A stretch of 64,000 nt of DNA from Halonotius aquaticus (GTDB taxonomy: Archaea; Halobacteriota; Halobacteria; Halobacteriales; Haloferacaceae). Positions 32,602 through 42,238 of this stretch are shown piece after piece. Made by a program: the position numbers and the translations under genes. The stretch spans positions 1-64,000 of the forward strand of contig NZ_QKNY01000012.1 in assembly GCF_003605575.1 (NCBI RefSeq), in the 5' to 3' direction. Within the stretch, counting starts at the first letter, position 1, and each line of letters starts with the position of its first letter. A model generated the notes under the pieces. It made no database searches, was not told the DNA's origin, and saw only the letters and a program-made list of their open reading frames with translations.

Positions 32602-33293
32602 GTTTCCACAACCGAAGTGACGCACTCATCGAACTGCTCGAAGACCTCACTCAGGAGGGACACGAGTACGTCCTTGTCGGGGGTTATGCTGTATCGGTGT
32701 TCAACGCTCGCTTTTCTACTGATCTGGATATCGTCGTCGCACCAGACTCCAAGGCCGAATTCATCGAATTTCTCGAAAATCGGGAGTTCGAAGAAACGGA
32801 TAGTCACGCCAAGGAGTGGTTCTACGACACCGAAGTGTTCGAATACGAGAAGCGGCTCACGCCGCAGCAGCCGATCGGCTTCGATCTGCTAGTGAATGGC
32901 CTCGGCTGCCGCCAGACAGAGGCACAGTGGTCGTTCGACTACCTGTACGACCATAGCCACCAGCAAGAGGTGAGCGGGGGCACAGTAACGACGACGGCCA
33001 GAGTGATCGATGGAGCCGTCCTCGTGGCGGCAAAGCTCCACAGCGGCCGCGAAACAGATCTTCGGGACGTCCTTGCTGTCGCAGAAGAGATCGACCTTGA
33101 AGCTGTCACACCCCACCTGCGGCGGGGAGACGACGATGCGCTACGGGAGCAACTTGAGCGTGGTCTGGAGATCTTGGAGAGCGATGAACTCAAGCACGGG
33201 TACCGGAGTGACTTCGGGGCCTCAGCTGTCTCAGAAGAGACTGTATCCGCCCTCCAAGAGTATCTGGCAAAGCAGGTGAATAGGTTGAATTGA
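32598..33293 (+). CDS. Nucleotidyltransferase, AbiEii-like putative toxin (second pair)
   Basis: 231 residues. The signature YVLVGGYAVSVF is followed by FSTDLDIVV at about 38-46 with the two metal-binding aspartates; a third candidate lies in GFDLLVNG near 95. The segment GAVLVAAKLHSGRETDLRDV matches nucleotidyltransferase proteins of toxin-antitoxin type. Coupled to the HTH gene upstream by a 4 bp overlap. Catalytic residues look intact, so a growth-arresting activity is plausible but inferred. Confidence 0.85.
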   Translation: MSFHNRSDALIELLEDLTQEGHEYVLVGGYAVSVFNARFSTDLDIVVAPDSKAEFIEFLENREFEETDSHAKEWFYDTEVFEYEKRLTPQQPIGFDLLVNGLGCRQTEAQWSFDYLYDHSHQQEVSGGTVTTTARVIDGAVLVAAKLHSGRETDLRDVLAVAEEIDLEAVTPHLRRGDDDALREQLERGLEILESDELKHGYRSDFGASAVSEETVSALQEYLAKQVNRLN

Positions 33294-33363
33294 GAATCAG
33301 TCGTGGCTACAAACCAATCTGCGGACAGATGATTGTCGAATAGCCGTGTAACTACGTCAACAA

Positions 33364-33412
33364 CCCCACCCTACTTCGCTCGGTCTACCGACCTCGCTCG
33401 TTGAGGGTGGGG
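33364..33412 (-). repeat. Right-end stem-loop of the tnpB element
   Basis: CCCCACCCT at 33364-33372 pairs with AGGGTGGGG at 33404-33412, with an inner GGTC/GACC stem. Such hairpins mark IS605-type right ends, and the transcribed region between the tnpB stop and this hairpin is where the guide (omega/re) RNA of TnpB proteins usually lies. The guide RNA is inference. Confidence 0.65.
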
Positions 33413-33461
33413 CTTGTCAGTGATCTCGGCCTCGAACCCATGTAGGTGAGGGCTGTATGCC

Positions 33462-34655
33462 CTAAGTCGGCGTCCGCGATCCTGACTTCAGAGCGTATTG
33501 ACTGACGCTCCTCCCACGGGGCGGCTGATGACCCCGAAGGAGATACAGTTCCGCCACGTTCTTTGCTGCATTGTAATCCGCGTGATTCTGTTTCCCGCAG
33601 CGACGACACTCGAAGGCTTCGCTGTGGCGGTTCTCGTCATGGACGAACCCACACTCGTTGCACCGCTTCGACGTGTTCCGGGGGTCGAGTGTATCCACGA
33701 ACAACCCCTCGTACTCGGCCTTGTATTCTACGAAATCCTTGAGCTTTCGGAACGCCCACTCCGAGTGCCATTGCGCGAACGGTAGGTTATCGCGGATGTC
33801 ACTGAGGTCTTCCAAGATTATCCCAGCGCAGTCGTGGTCGAGGGCTTCTTCGACAATCCCGTTCGCTACACTATGCAGAATGTGTTTCACGTATCGCTGC
33901 TCACGTCCTGATAGTTGGTCAATCGTGCGATGGGCTGACTGCGTGCCCGTCTCCTGTAGCTCACCACGGACACGCTTACACTCCCGACGATAGTGATTCA
34001 GCTCACCAGCATCGAAGAATTGTGCCGTACTGGTGACGGCGATCTGGTTGACGCCGAAATCAACACCCAGCACCGCTCCGTGCTGCGTCGTTGACTCATC
34101 GGCGTCATCCCGAGGCGTTCGATACCCGAGGTGAATGAACCACTCGCCGTTCCGATAGTGGAGCGTGGATTCAGTGTATGCCCACTCGTCGTCGGTGAGA
34201 TAGTCGTACTGGTAGCCATCCGGATTCTCCGGTAGTGCGAGATCCGCATGGACTCTCGAGTGGTCGCCCAGCGTCGTGAGGGTGATTTTCTCTTGGTCGG
34301 GAAAGACGGTGAGCGTTCGCCGGTCGAAGGTCATCGACCGGCTGGTGAACTGCGGTTGTGAGGCTTTTTTGTCCTGTTTTCGACGTTCGATACAGGATTT
34401 GATCGCGCCTGCCACTTCGTGACAGGCGAGCGTGGCGTGTTGGTCGCCCAGCCCGGTTTGCTGTTTGATCGTCTCCTTAGCGTGGTTTCTGACATCGGAC
34501 TTGGTATGGCAGGTTTCCCATGCGAGGTCACTGCCGATATTGCAGCTGTCGCGCCACTCATCAATTGTATTGAGTAGGAGTTGTTCATCTTCTGCTGAAC
34601 GAAGCTCAAGCCGAGTGATGAGCGTGCGACGGTGGTACTCGTCGTCCGACGCCAT
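33462..34655 (-). CDS. tnpB: TnpB, RNA-guided nuclease of IS605/IS1341 type
   Basis: 397 residues, normal length. The RuvC-like catalytic residues are all present: GVDFGVNQIAV (D near 199), IILEDLSDI (E near 283) and HADYNAAKN (D near 366). Between the last two is the zinc ribbon CNECGFVHDEN / CRRCGKQ. The N-terminal 150 residues are the helical/OB-like recognition part. TnpB proteins cut DNA next to a target-adjacent motif using a guide RNA from the element's right end and promote its retention. Intact by inspection. Confidence 0.92.
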   Translation of the reverse strand: MASDDEYHRRTLITRLELRSAEDEQLLLNTIDEWRDSCNIGSDLAWETCHTKSDVRNHAKETIKQQTGLGDQHATLACHEVAGAIKSCIERRKQDKKASQPQFTSRSMTFDRRTLTVFPDQEKITLTTLGDHSRVHADLALPENPDGYQYDYLTDDEWAYTESTLHYRNGEWFIHLGYRTPRDDADESTTQHGAVLGVDFGVNQIAVTSTAQFFDAGELNHYRRECKRVRGELQETGTQSAHRTIDQLSGREQRYVKHILHSVANGIVEEALDHDCAGIILEDLSDIRDNLPFAQWHSEWAFRKLKDFVEYKAEYEGLFVDTLDPRNTSKRCNECGFVHDENRHSEAFECRRCGKQNHADYNAAKNVAELYLLRGHQPPRGRSVSQYALKSGSRTPT

Positions 34656-34765
34656 ATCTTCAATAAAGTGCTAACAATATTTTAATCTGTGCTGGTTGTC
34701 GGCTCCTCCCCTCCCTACTCGCTCCCTTTCAGTCGCTCCTTGAGGAAGGGGACTCCGCCTTGTGA

Positions 34766-37700
34766 TTAGTTGACTAGATCCATCATCGGTCGAAGTTCAG
34801 ATTCAATTTCCGCCATCTGATCCGACTCCCAATTGAACTGTTCCTCTACGCCCGCATCAGTAAACCGGAGTGAAGCTCGTACGTCACGATTTCGGTCATG
34901 TTGGAGGAGTGCGAGAGCGTAAGCGAGCATCTGCGGTCGATAGTGTTCGGCGAGTTCCTCCGATGTCGTAGCTGAGAGGTCGTTGGTCTTGTAGTCGATA
35001 ATGTGGAATGCATCCGGCGTGACGAGCAGTCGATCTATATCGCCGACAATCCTCGACTCCCCAATTCGAGCGACAACAGAATACTCATCATAGACTGCTT
35101 GGAGCTGGGCAGCGGTCTCAACCTGATCAACGAATTCAACCGCATCTACAGCGTGATTGACAGCGTCACGGAGGTCTGATTCCGTCGGCTCCTCACCAGC
35201 CATCCCACTCAGACGGCGGATCAGAGCAGGCCATTCGTCTCTCGGTGGCCGAAGTTCGTTGATCCGGTGGACGACCGTCCCGAATGTAGTGGGGCTCAAC
35301 CCCACCGACTCCTCCTGCTGCGAATAGCTATGGCCGTCTGTAGATGCATCCGCTACTGCATTCACGAGCGTCGTGGCTGCGATCCGTTTCGCCGGCGACA
35401 GCGATGGTGGTGACGGAATTGAGATTTCCGGCGTTGAATCAACAGCGTCGTCGCCAGTGTGCCAGTTCACCGGGCGCGGTGGCTTGCGAACGGTATAGCT
35501 GGCCCCATTAATCTCGCCGGAGGCCTGGCCGTCCTGGATCGCCTCAGCAACGAGTTCGCCGTCGAGGAGGGCTGGCTGTAGCCAGTCACGCCACCGGTCG
35601 GCATCATCGAAGGCTGCAGGCTCACCCAGTTCAATTGTACCACCCTCGTCGATGTCGATATCATGCGTGCCGCAGAGGAGGAGGTGATCTCGTGTTCGTG
35701 TACATGCAACGTAGAGAAGCCGTTTCGACTCTGCTCGTTCTTCGGGCCGTGATTGTCTGTCAGCGTACTCGTGGACAGCTGTCTTCTCAATCGAGAACGC
35801 ATCGCCAGGACTCGGCCCACCGACTGCCGGCACCGGTGGCGCGTCTTCAGTACCGTCTACAAGACGTACGTACCCGTGGTCATCAACAGAGCGACCGAAA
35901 TTGAGGTCGCTTCCAAGATCTGGGACTGTGACAATCGGGAACTCCAGACCCTTCGCGGAATGGATCGTCATGATCCGCACGCCTTCAGCGTCACCCGGAA
36001 TATCAGCTTCACCCTCTCGGGGATCGATTTCTGCTTGTCGGTCAATGCGATGCAGCAACCCAGCCGCTGTGTGAACCCCGTTTTCACTCCACGTGCGAAC
36101 CTGATCACGGAATTTCTCGACGTTTGCGACGGCCTGCTGACCGCGTTCATCAGCACTCACACTCGCCAGATATCCGGTGTCGTCAATCACTCGGGACAAC
36201 AAGCGGTTCCACGGGAGAACGCCATTTTCCGCCGGCGTTGCGCAACCACTGAGCGTTCGCCACTTCGACAGGAGGCTAAAGGCATCCTTCAATTGCGGAT
36301 CATCCGTCTCGGCGAGGGCGTCCCACACTGATTCTGCCTCTGCGACCACCGGTGCGAGGCGATCATCAGCGAACCCAAACAGCGGGGAACGAAGTACCCC
36401 ATACAGAGAGACATCATCCTGTGGGTCACCGAGCACCCGAAGCAAGTTCGTCAGTGCCTGAACCTCTGGTGTATCGTAGAACCCGACACCACCGACGACA
36501 GTGTAGGGGATATCGTACTCCTCAAGAGCTCGTTGATACCGATCAAGGTGGGTTCGCCGGCGGAGGAGGATTGCCGTATCATCAGGCGTGGCGTCGCGAT
36601 GTGCACCTGTATCGGGGTCTTGGATTGTAGGCGGATCGTTGAACAGGTGGGTTAGTCGAGCAGCGAGTGCTTGGGCCTCAGCCTCGATGGTGTGATCGAG
36701 CGCGCCTTCGGCGACCGGATGATCATCGCCGAAGAGCTGCGCTGCTGTGTCAGCATCGTCAGGTACAACGAGATACTCGACACTCCCAGTTAATCCCTCG
36801 ATGTCTTCAACTCGGTCGCGTTGTGTGCTCAACTCCTGTGGTGGTGCTTCGTAGGCTTCGTGGGTCTCACCTTCTGGTTGGAACAGATGCTCGAAGAGTT
36901 CGTTCAGAAATGACAACGGCTCCTCTAGCGTCCGGAAGTTTCCGGATAGTTCGAGGGCGGTTGGACTCTTAGCATCGCTCTCGGGCACGTCGTTGACGCC
37001 CCGGAGTTTGTTAACAGTCTGTAGTTCAGCTCTTGCAGCCCCGAACGTCGTCACATCGGCCCCACGGAATCCGTAGATACTCTGTTTCTCGTCGCCGACC
37101 AGGAAGACGTTCGAGGCTGTCTGGTCGTCGACGCCCGTTAGAAGCTTGACCAGCTCCCACTGACGCGGATCCGTGTCCTGAAACTCATCGACCATTACGG
37201 CCGCAAATTGGTCTTGAAGTCGCTCAGTGACAGCATCGTTAGCTTGTAAGAACTCAAGTGTCGTCTCGATCACGTCAGGGAAGTCGAGCGTATCGCGGCT
37301 CTCCTTCTCGACAGTGTAGGCCGTGAGGACATCGTCGAAAACCCGCATCAGGGCAAGCACGTAGTGAGCACTATTTGTTTCCAGTTCACCGGGCGTCGTC
37401 TCGACCGCCTCTGCGTGCGGCTCGACGGCTCCAATGATGGTGTCGATACTGTCTTTCAGGTCGTCGTAGACGTTACCGTACTCTCCCCAATCATCCCGAT
37501 CACCAACGACGTACCCTGAACTACTGTACAGGCCGCCGTTCTTCTTCTCACAGACCTCGTAAAGCTCAAGGATTGCCTGTTGACAGTCGCGAGGATCACT
37601 CTTCGTCGGATCGTCAGGGAGTGTCGTCGCAACCTCTGTAATGGTCTGGTAGGCTCTGAACCCATCATCGTCAGCAATCGTGACTTCTGGGTCGAGGCGG

Positions 37701-38404
37701 TTCGCGACCGTCCGTAGCTGTTCAAGAAGTCCGTCAGCATACAGGGTTTGTCGGGCGTCGTCGACATCGAGGTCACAGACGACTTCCCAGAGGACATCGA
37801 CATAGTCATCGACCTCGGCATCACGCCACTCGTTGAGGATCGCCTCGCTTTGTGGCCGCTCATCAAGGATCCCAGACAGTACTTCGACTAACTGGTCGCG
37901 ACCCCAGAGCTGCGCCAGGAGTGCCACATCCTCATCGTCCTGATTCCGTTCAAGAAACTCGGTCACGACCTCACGTTGCAGTGTTGCAGCACCGTCTTCG
38001 TCGAGCACATCGAACCCAAGCGGCACCGGGGCTTCGACAGCCCGTTCTCGTAAGAGACGGGTACAGAACGCATGGATGGTGTGGACGTAGCCGTCCTCCA
38101 GATCGTCCAGAACCCCTCGCCACCGGTGGTAAGCCTCCGGTGAATCAACGTCTTCCAAACGGTCGTACACCTCTTCACGGACACGCTCGGTTAGTTCCGC
38201 AGCGGCCTTTCGTGTGAAGGTGATCGTTACGATATTCTCGGGCGTGAGTGAAGGGTTGTCAGCCAGAATCGTCACATATCGCTTGGTTAACGTCGTCGTC
38301 TTACCAGTTCCAGCACCGGCGGTGATCGCGACATTCCGACCCTGGACAAGGGCATCTTCCTGTTCCTCTGTGAGCTGAATCTTCTCTGTGTCCTCAGTCA
38401 TCAC
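34766..38404 (-). CDS. UvrD/RecB-like (AddA-type) helicase-nuclease
   Basis: 1212 residues, superfamily 1 helicase. Walker A AGAGTGKTTTLTKRY is near residue 32, TFTRKAAAELTERV follows, and the DEFQDTDPRQWEL box II is near 405. Further motifs are YGFRGADVTTF, MTIHSAKGLEFPIVTVPDLG (motif V region) and LLYVACTRTRDHLLL (motif VI). The C-terminal 150 residues are a RecB-type nuclease: VGDIDRLLVTPDAFHIIDYKTND, then HYRPQMLAYALALL (D, DYK, Q-x3-Y pattern). It overlaps the next nuclease gene by 11 bp; together they equal an AddAB-like complex that unwinds and degrades DNA ends for repair or defence. All main motifs appear intact. Confidence 0.92.
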   Translation of the reverse strand: MMTEDTEKIQLTEEQEDALVQGRNVAITAGAGTGKTTTLTKRYVTILADNPSLTPENIVTITFTRKAAAELTERVREEVYDRLEDVDSPEAYHRWRGVLDDLEDGYVHTIHAFCTRLLRERAVEAPVPLGFDVLDEDGAATLQREVVTEFLERNQDDEDVALLAQLWGRDQLVEVLSGILDERPQSEAILNEWRDAEVDDYVDVLWEVVCDLDVDDARQTLYADGLLEQLRTVANRLDPEVTIADDDGFRAYQTITEVATTLPDDPTKSDPRDCQQAILELYEVCEKKNGGLYSSSGYVVGDRDDWGEYGNVYDDLKDSIDTIIGAVEPHAEAVETTPGELETNSAHYVLALMRVFDDVLTAYTVEKESRDTLDFPDVIETTLEFLQANDAVTERLQDQFAAVMVDEFQDTDPRQWELVKLLTGVDDQTASNVFLVGDEKQSIYGFRGADVTTFGAARAELQTVNKLRGVNDVPESDAKSPTALELSGNFRTLEEPLSFLNELFEHLFQPEGETHEAYEAPPQELSTQRDRVEDIEGLTGSVEYLVVPDDADTAAQLFGDDHPVAEGALDHTIEAEAQALAARLTHLFNDPPTIQDPDTGAHRDATPDDTAILLRRRTHLDRYQRALEEYDIPYTVVGGVGFYDTPEVQALTNLLRVLGDPQDDVSLYGVLRSPLFGFADDRLAPVVAEAESVWDALAETDDPQLKDAFSLLSKWRTLSGCATPAENGVLPWNRLLSRVIDDTGYLASVSADERGQQAVANVEKFRDQVRTWSENGVHTAAGLLHRIDRQAEIDPREGEADIPGDAEGVRIMTIHSAKGLEFPIVTVPDLGSDLNFGRSVDDHGYVRLVDGTEDAPPVPAVGGPSPGDAFSIEKTAVHEYADRQSRPEERAESKRLLYVACTRTRDHLLLCGTHDIDIDEGGTIELGEPAAFDDADRWRDWLQPALLDGELVAEAIQDGQASGEINGASYTVRKPPRPVNWHTGDDAVDSTPEISIPSPPSLSPAKRIAATTLVNAVADASTDGHSYSQQEESVGLSPTTFGTVVHRINELRPPRDEWPALIRRLSGMAGEEPTESDLRDAVNHAVDAVEFVDQVETAAQLQAVYDEYSVVARIGESRIVGDIDRLLVTPDAFHIIDYKTNDLSATTSEELAEHYRPQMLAYALALLQHDRNRDVRASLRFTDAGVEEQFNWESDQMAEIESELRPMMDLVN

Positions 38405-41400
38405 CCATCACCGCCTCGATGTCCTTATCGTCGCGAACACGGAGTGGAACGTAGGCCGCCTCGTCCGTACCAACCTCGTTGACGAACTCTCGCTTGCGAT
38501 GGTGCCGAACGTCACATGCTCGACGGTAGTCACAGTATCGGCAATTCGCACCCCGAGCTGACAGAAGCGTCGTGTGGAACCGTCCGTTAGCAATCGCATC
38601 GTCGATTTGCCCCAGCCATTCTGGAACGATATCATCCAGGAAGCGGCGAAGTTCGACCTCTGAATCAAATTTCGACTCGACGCCGCGTGGAACCTTGAGG
38701 TCGTTTGGCGGCCGCACCTGATAGTACGTCGCCGAGAGCGAACCCTGATCGAATAGATCACCGGTGACAACATCGGCCGCAGCGAGCAGATATATCGGGA
38801 GCTGGAACTTCGTGCCGCCGGTGGTCTTCGTCATATACGGTGCTCGGCCAGTTTTGTAGTCGTACAACGTGAGCGACGGTTGCTCACCTTCGCGGTTTAC
38901 ATCAACGCGGTCGATGTATCCACGAATCGAGACGGTCGAACCATCCGGTCGCTCGACCGTGAATGGGCCAGCATCTGAGTCAGGGAGTCCCTCGCCGAAC
39001 GGAGCCTCGAATAGATGTGGGCGGTCGGTATCGTCTCGTGAGAGTTCGTTGTCGAGGAACCTTGCGAATAAGCCCTGTTCTGGCGCATTGTGGGGGTTGC
39101 TGCCAGCCTCGTAGAGTCTACTCCCCTCGTCGCTGAGGCCCGCGAATAGCTCAGCTTTCCACCGTTCGTAGAACAGCCCGTCGTACTGGAAGTCAGCGTC
39201 GTGGAGTTCCTCGACAGCTATATCGCTGAGGTGTGTCGCTAGCGTATCTCGGTCAAATTTCGGGAGGTCGACACCCTCGTCGATATCGTCCTGCAAATCT
39301 GCGAAAAATCGTTCGAGGACATCGTGAACATATGATCCTGTTTCGAGGGGTGTAGGTGCGACCTCAACGTCGTCCGGATCTTCGATTCCGAGGACATTGT
39401 CAGCGTAGAATTTGAACCCACACTCGACGTATCGCTCGATCCGACTCGCACTGTAGGGTTCTCGTTCCGACGGGGGGTATACTTCATCGACTGTTTCAGG
39501 TTCTAATACACCGTCGTGCTCGGAGAGGCCAGCTGTTCCTCTCTTGTCCGCACAGTGGAGCCCCCGATCCATGCGTTTGGTCTGGTCGGGGGAGATGTCA
39601 CCTCGGTCACCGGCGCGGCTGACTGCCGCACGCTGGTCAGCCGTAGCTGCGATGTGCCGCTGGAGATCTTCACGGGAGCCCACGCGGTCATCGACGCCGG
39701 TTTCGGGTTCAATATCGGTTACGCGCTGAAGCTCGTCGAGGACTGGCGACCGGACGACGGCAGATTCCTCGTCGCCAGCCTCAGGCGTGGTGATCGTGAG
39801 CTGGTCAACGTTCGCGAGGAGCGTCGCGAAGAGATAGCGGCCACGGAGTCGCTCGTCGCCGGTGTCGAACCGTGGGTGGGCGTCGGTCATCTCCTCGAAG
39901 AAGGCCGGGTGTTCCGACGTTACCGGGAAGTGCTCGCTCGTCAGTCCCACAAGGAATACCTTCTCGAAGGAGCGCATCCGAGCGTCGAGCAGCCCCATCA
40001 CTTCGACGTGGCCGCCAGCAGCGCGCTGTGGAACCCGTATTGGCACGCCATCGAAGGCGCGTGTGAAGAGTGCTAACGGCGAAAGATTGCTACTGACTGA
40101 CGCCAGCGACTCGAACGAGGTAAGAACCTCGTCTACGAGGTCGTAAGCCCGCTGTTCAACCGCCTGTTCGGCACCGGTGGCGTAGTCTTCTGTCGTCTCC
40201 TTCAGATTAAACCGGTCATCAAGTAGTCGACGGAGCGTGTCTGTTGCGTCCTCAATGTCGCCTGTTCGGAGCGTCTCTAGCGTGGTCAGCAGCTCCTCGA
40301 TCAGTGTCGCAGCCTGGTCGTCGACATCATCAAGCAGAGGTGCCACAGAAACCGTGTCACGCCGGCGAGCAGCTGCGGTGACGGCGTTGGCTTGGTCGGT
40401 GGGGACGATGTCAACCAGTGGATTCGCTAATAGGGACGTGAGGTTCTTAGCGCGGGGATCAGCTTCGGCGAGGTTCAGGAGATCGTGGACGATGCTCCCG
40501 GTGAACGTCCGGTTCAGCTGTGAAGCGGCGGTCGTAACGTGCGGAATGTCGAACGTATCGAACGTATCCTCGACGTACCCCGAATAGGCCTCCGTTCCCG
40601 GGATGACGACAGCCAGGTCGTCGGGATCACGCCCATTAGCCAACTCAGTCCGGAGTTCGCGAGCGACGAAGCGAATCTCGCGCTCGGGCGTCGGGAGTTC
40701 ACGCCATCGCAGAGTGTCCGGAGCAGGGACACTGTCCGGGTCCGGGCGGTAGAGCGACTCAGTGATCGTTCCAAAGGCCCGCCCTGACTCGTCGACGGGC
40801 TCGAGGTCTACTGTCTCAAAGTCAAGTGCTTCGTAGACATCCAAGGCGTCCTCCGCAACGGCGTCGACTCCGCTCCGGCCATCTTGGTGGAGCGGCAGAA
40901 GTGCAATCATCGGAAGTTCGTCGACGAGGCGTTCGATGAGGCGGCGTTCGACGGGGCGGAACTCGTGATACCCGGAGAGGACGACGACATCCAGTTCCGG
41001 GGAGAGAGCCGATAGTGACTGCTCCGCCGTCGACACGGCGTGGAACATTTCTCCCCGGGTACAGACCCACTCGTCGACGTAGTCAGCGTGGAGATTCCGG
41101 TAGTGTCGGTACGCGTCGACAGTGGCTGTCGTGATACGGTCATCGAGAGCGGAGCCCTCGAACTCCGCTACGAGCGCGTCAGCGGTCCCGACGCCGGCGT
41201 CGTCGAAGAGCGAGAAGCGGCTACTGAACGAATCAGCGAGAGCGGCCGAGGCCGGTTCGCCAGCGAGAGCGCCATCTGTCTCGGCTGTCGATCTATCGAG
41301 CGCGTACTCCGCCAGCCGGCGGTTCAGCTGCCCGACGAGGGGTTGAACCGGACCGTGGAGCTCCTCGTACCACTCCCGAACGACCGCGTCAAGCGTCTCG

Positions 41401-41582
41401 GCACGAAGACGGAGAGGTTCGTGCGAAGCGGCCCAGCGGTTCTCGACCATACTCCGGCGAGCGTCGTTCCGCGTTATGTAGAGAATACTTCCCAGCGAAT
41501 CGGTTGCGATGTCATCAGCCCGCTGAAATGCCCGTCGTTCCAATCGGGCGTGTTTCGAACCGGTGAGAAGCGTTGAATCCAT
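38394..41582 (-). CDS. AddB-like PD-(D/E)XK nuclease with Fe-S cysteine set
   Basis: 1062 residues. The N-terminal half is helicase-like but inactive-looking: a degenerate first loop LLTGSKHARLERR and no proper Walker A, as in AddB/RecC-type subunits. The C-terminal 330 residues are the nuclease: YSASRIERYVECGFKFYA, GSYVHDVLERFF, GYIDRVDVN, then LYDYKTGRAPY and FQLPIYLLA. The Cys in YVECGF plus CRYCDYRRACDVRH near the end form a four-Cys set as in AddB/Cas4 iron-sulphur nucleases. It pairs with the helicase gene downstream (11 bp overlap). The promoter should lie in the 106 bp before 41583. Confidence 0.88.
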   Translation of the reverse strand: MDSTLLTGSKHARLERRAFQRADDIATDSLGSILYITRNDARRSMVENRWAASHEPLRLRAETLDAVVREWYEELHGPVQPLVGQLNRRLAEYALDRSTAETDGALAGEPASAALADSFSSRFSLFDDAGVGTADALVAEFEGSALDDRITTATVDAYRHYRNLHADYVDEWVCTRGEMFHAVSTAEQSLSALSPELDVVVLSGYHEFRPVERRLIERLVDELPMIALLPLHQDGRSGVDAVAEDALDVYEALDFETVDLEPVDESGRAFGTITESLYRPDPDSVPAPDTLRWRELPTPEREIRFVARELRTELANGRDPDDLAVVIPGTEAYSGYVEDTFDTFDIPHVTTAASQLNRTFTGSIVHDLLNLAEADPRAKNLTSLLANPLVDIVPTDQANAVTAAARRRDTVSVAPLLDDVDDQAATLIEELLTTLETLRTGDIEDATDTLRRLLDDRFNLKETTEDYATGAEQAVEQRAYDLVDEVLTSFESLASVSSNLSPLALFTRAFDGVPIRVPQRAAGGHVEVMGLLDARMRSFEKVFLVGLTSEHFPVTSEHPAFFEEMTDAHPRFDTGDERLRGRYLFATLLANVDQLTITTPEAGDEESAVVRSPVLDELQRVTDIEPETGVDDRVGSREDLQRHIAATADQRAAVSRAGDRGDISPDQTKRMDRGLHCADKRGTAGLSEHDGVLEPETVDEVYPPSEREPYSASRIERYVECGFKFYADNVLGIEDPDDVEVAPTPLETGSYVHDVLERFFADLQDDIDEGVDLPKFDRDTLATHLSDIAVEELHDADFQYDGLFYERWKAELFAGLSDEGSRLYEAGSNPHNAPEQGLFARFLDNELSRDDTDRPHLFEAPFGEGLPDSDAGPFTVERPDGSTVSIRGYIDRVDVNREGEQPSLTLYDYKTGRAPYMTKTTGGTKFQLPIYLLAAADVVTGDLFDQGSLSATYYQVRPPNDLKVPRGVESKFDSEVELRRFLDDIVPEWLGQIDDAIANGRFHTTLLSARGANCRYCDYRRACDVRHHRKREFVNEVGTDEAAYVPLRVRDDKDIEAVMGDD

Positions 41583-41688
41583 CGAACACTCCCTACCAAG
41601 ATATCGGTCTCACTTCACTCTTGGCGAGACTGACAGCTTAGGAGCGGCTTACCGGCAGCGGCCAAATAAATGGGAAAGGGCTGAGAAC

Positions 41689-41994
41689 TCAGTCGACGGT
41701 CGCTAGCACCCGGACATCTGTGTCCGAGTGCCGTTCACGCTGAGTTCGAGCACCCCGTTCCTCTAGGAAGGCTTCGATCTCATCGGCGAGCGTATCGGCC
41801 TCCTCTCTATCGACGTGTACGATTAGTGTAGGTCGGTCTGGATCGTTGTTGTTGATGACAAGCGATACGTCTTTGAATTCGTCCGGCTGTCTATAAGCCT
41901 CGAATTCTTCGGCGACCTGGTCGGCCATATCGTCCAGTACGTCAATTGGGTGCTCTGTCATAGATTGAATTTCGGCTTTGGAAGACTGTCCCAT
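41689..41994 (-). CDS. Hypothetical small acidic protein
   Basis: 101 residues; ATG at 41958 (MTEHPIDVLDDMADQ) is an alternative start. Predicted helix-strand-helix-strand (DVSLVINNNDPDRPTLIVHV, EEADTLADEIEAFLEERG), acidic throughout. It lies 106 bp upstream of the AddB-like gene on the same strand. No family recognised. Confidence 0.65.
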   Translation of the reverse strand: MGQSSKAEIQSMTEHPIDVLDDMADQVAEEFEAYRQPDEFKDVSLVINNNDPDRPTLIVHVDREEADTLADEIEAFLEERGARTQRERHSDTDVRVLATVD

Positions 41995-42120
41995 TTTGAA
42001 CGAGTGGAAAAGGCGTTACTTTCAGAACCACCTCCATCAGATTAGCTCGAACGAAGCCTTCTCAGTACCAGTGTTTTACCGAGAACAATGACAAACCCCA
42101 GAGGGTACTAATTAGTGTAC

Positions 42121-42237
42121 TTATGGATCGCTACCGGCGATATTGGGGATAAACACTACATAGCCACGCTCGACTTTCGCAATACTATCACCCGGATTAC
42201 CAGCAGAGGCCGGGTCAAAATTCTCTACCCAGAAGTG
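42121..42237 (-). pseudogene. TRAM-domain gene remnant at module boundary
   Basis: The minus-strand stretch encodes about 38 residues with VENFDPASAGNPGDSIAKVE then GYVVFIP, matching the core of TRAM RNA-binding domains common as small haloarchaeal proteins. The match begins one base from the end of the nuclease gene at 42239 and stops early after IAGSDP, so it is truncated at both ends. It reads as a host gene cut when the neighbouring module was inserted. Confidence 0.5.
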
Positions 42238-42238
42238 G

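Larger units (their letters stand above)
33340..34765 (-). mobile_element. IS200/IS605-group element with tnpB only (IS1341-type)
   Basis: A solo tnpB gene flanked by hairpin-prone DNA: a strong stem-loop at 33364-33412 beyond its 3' end and a C/G-rich tract at 34700-34760 beyond its 5' end. No tnpA (HUH transposase) is present, so it would depend on one supplied elsewhere. Exact ends are not determined, since this group makes no target duplication. It lies directly after the stop of the RecB-like helicase gene and next to the nucleotidyltransferase gene, disrupting neither. Confidence 0.75.
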
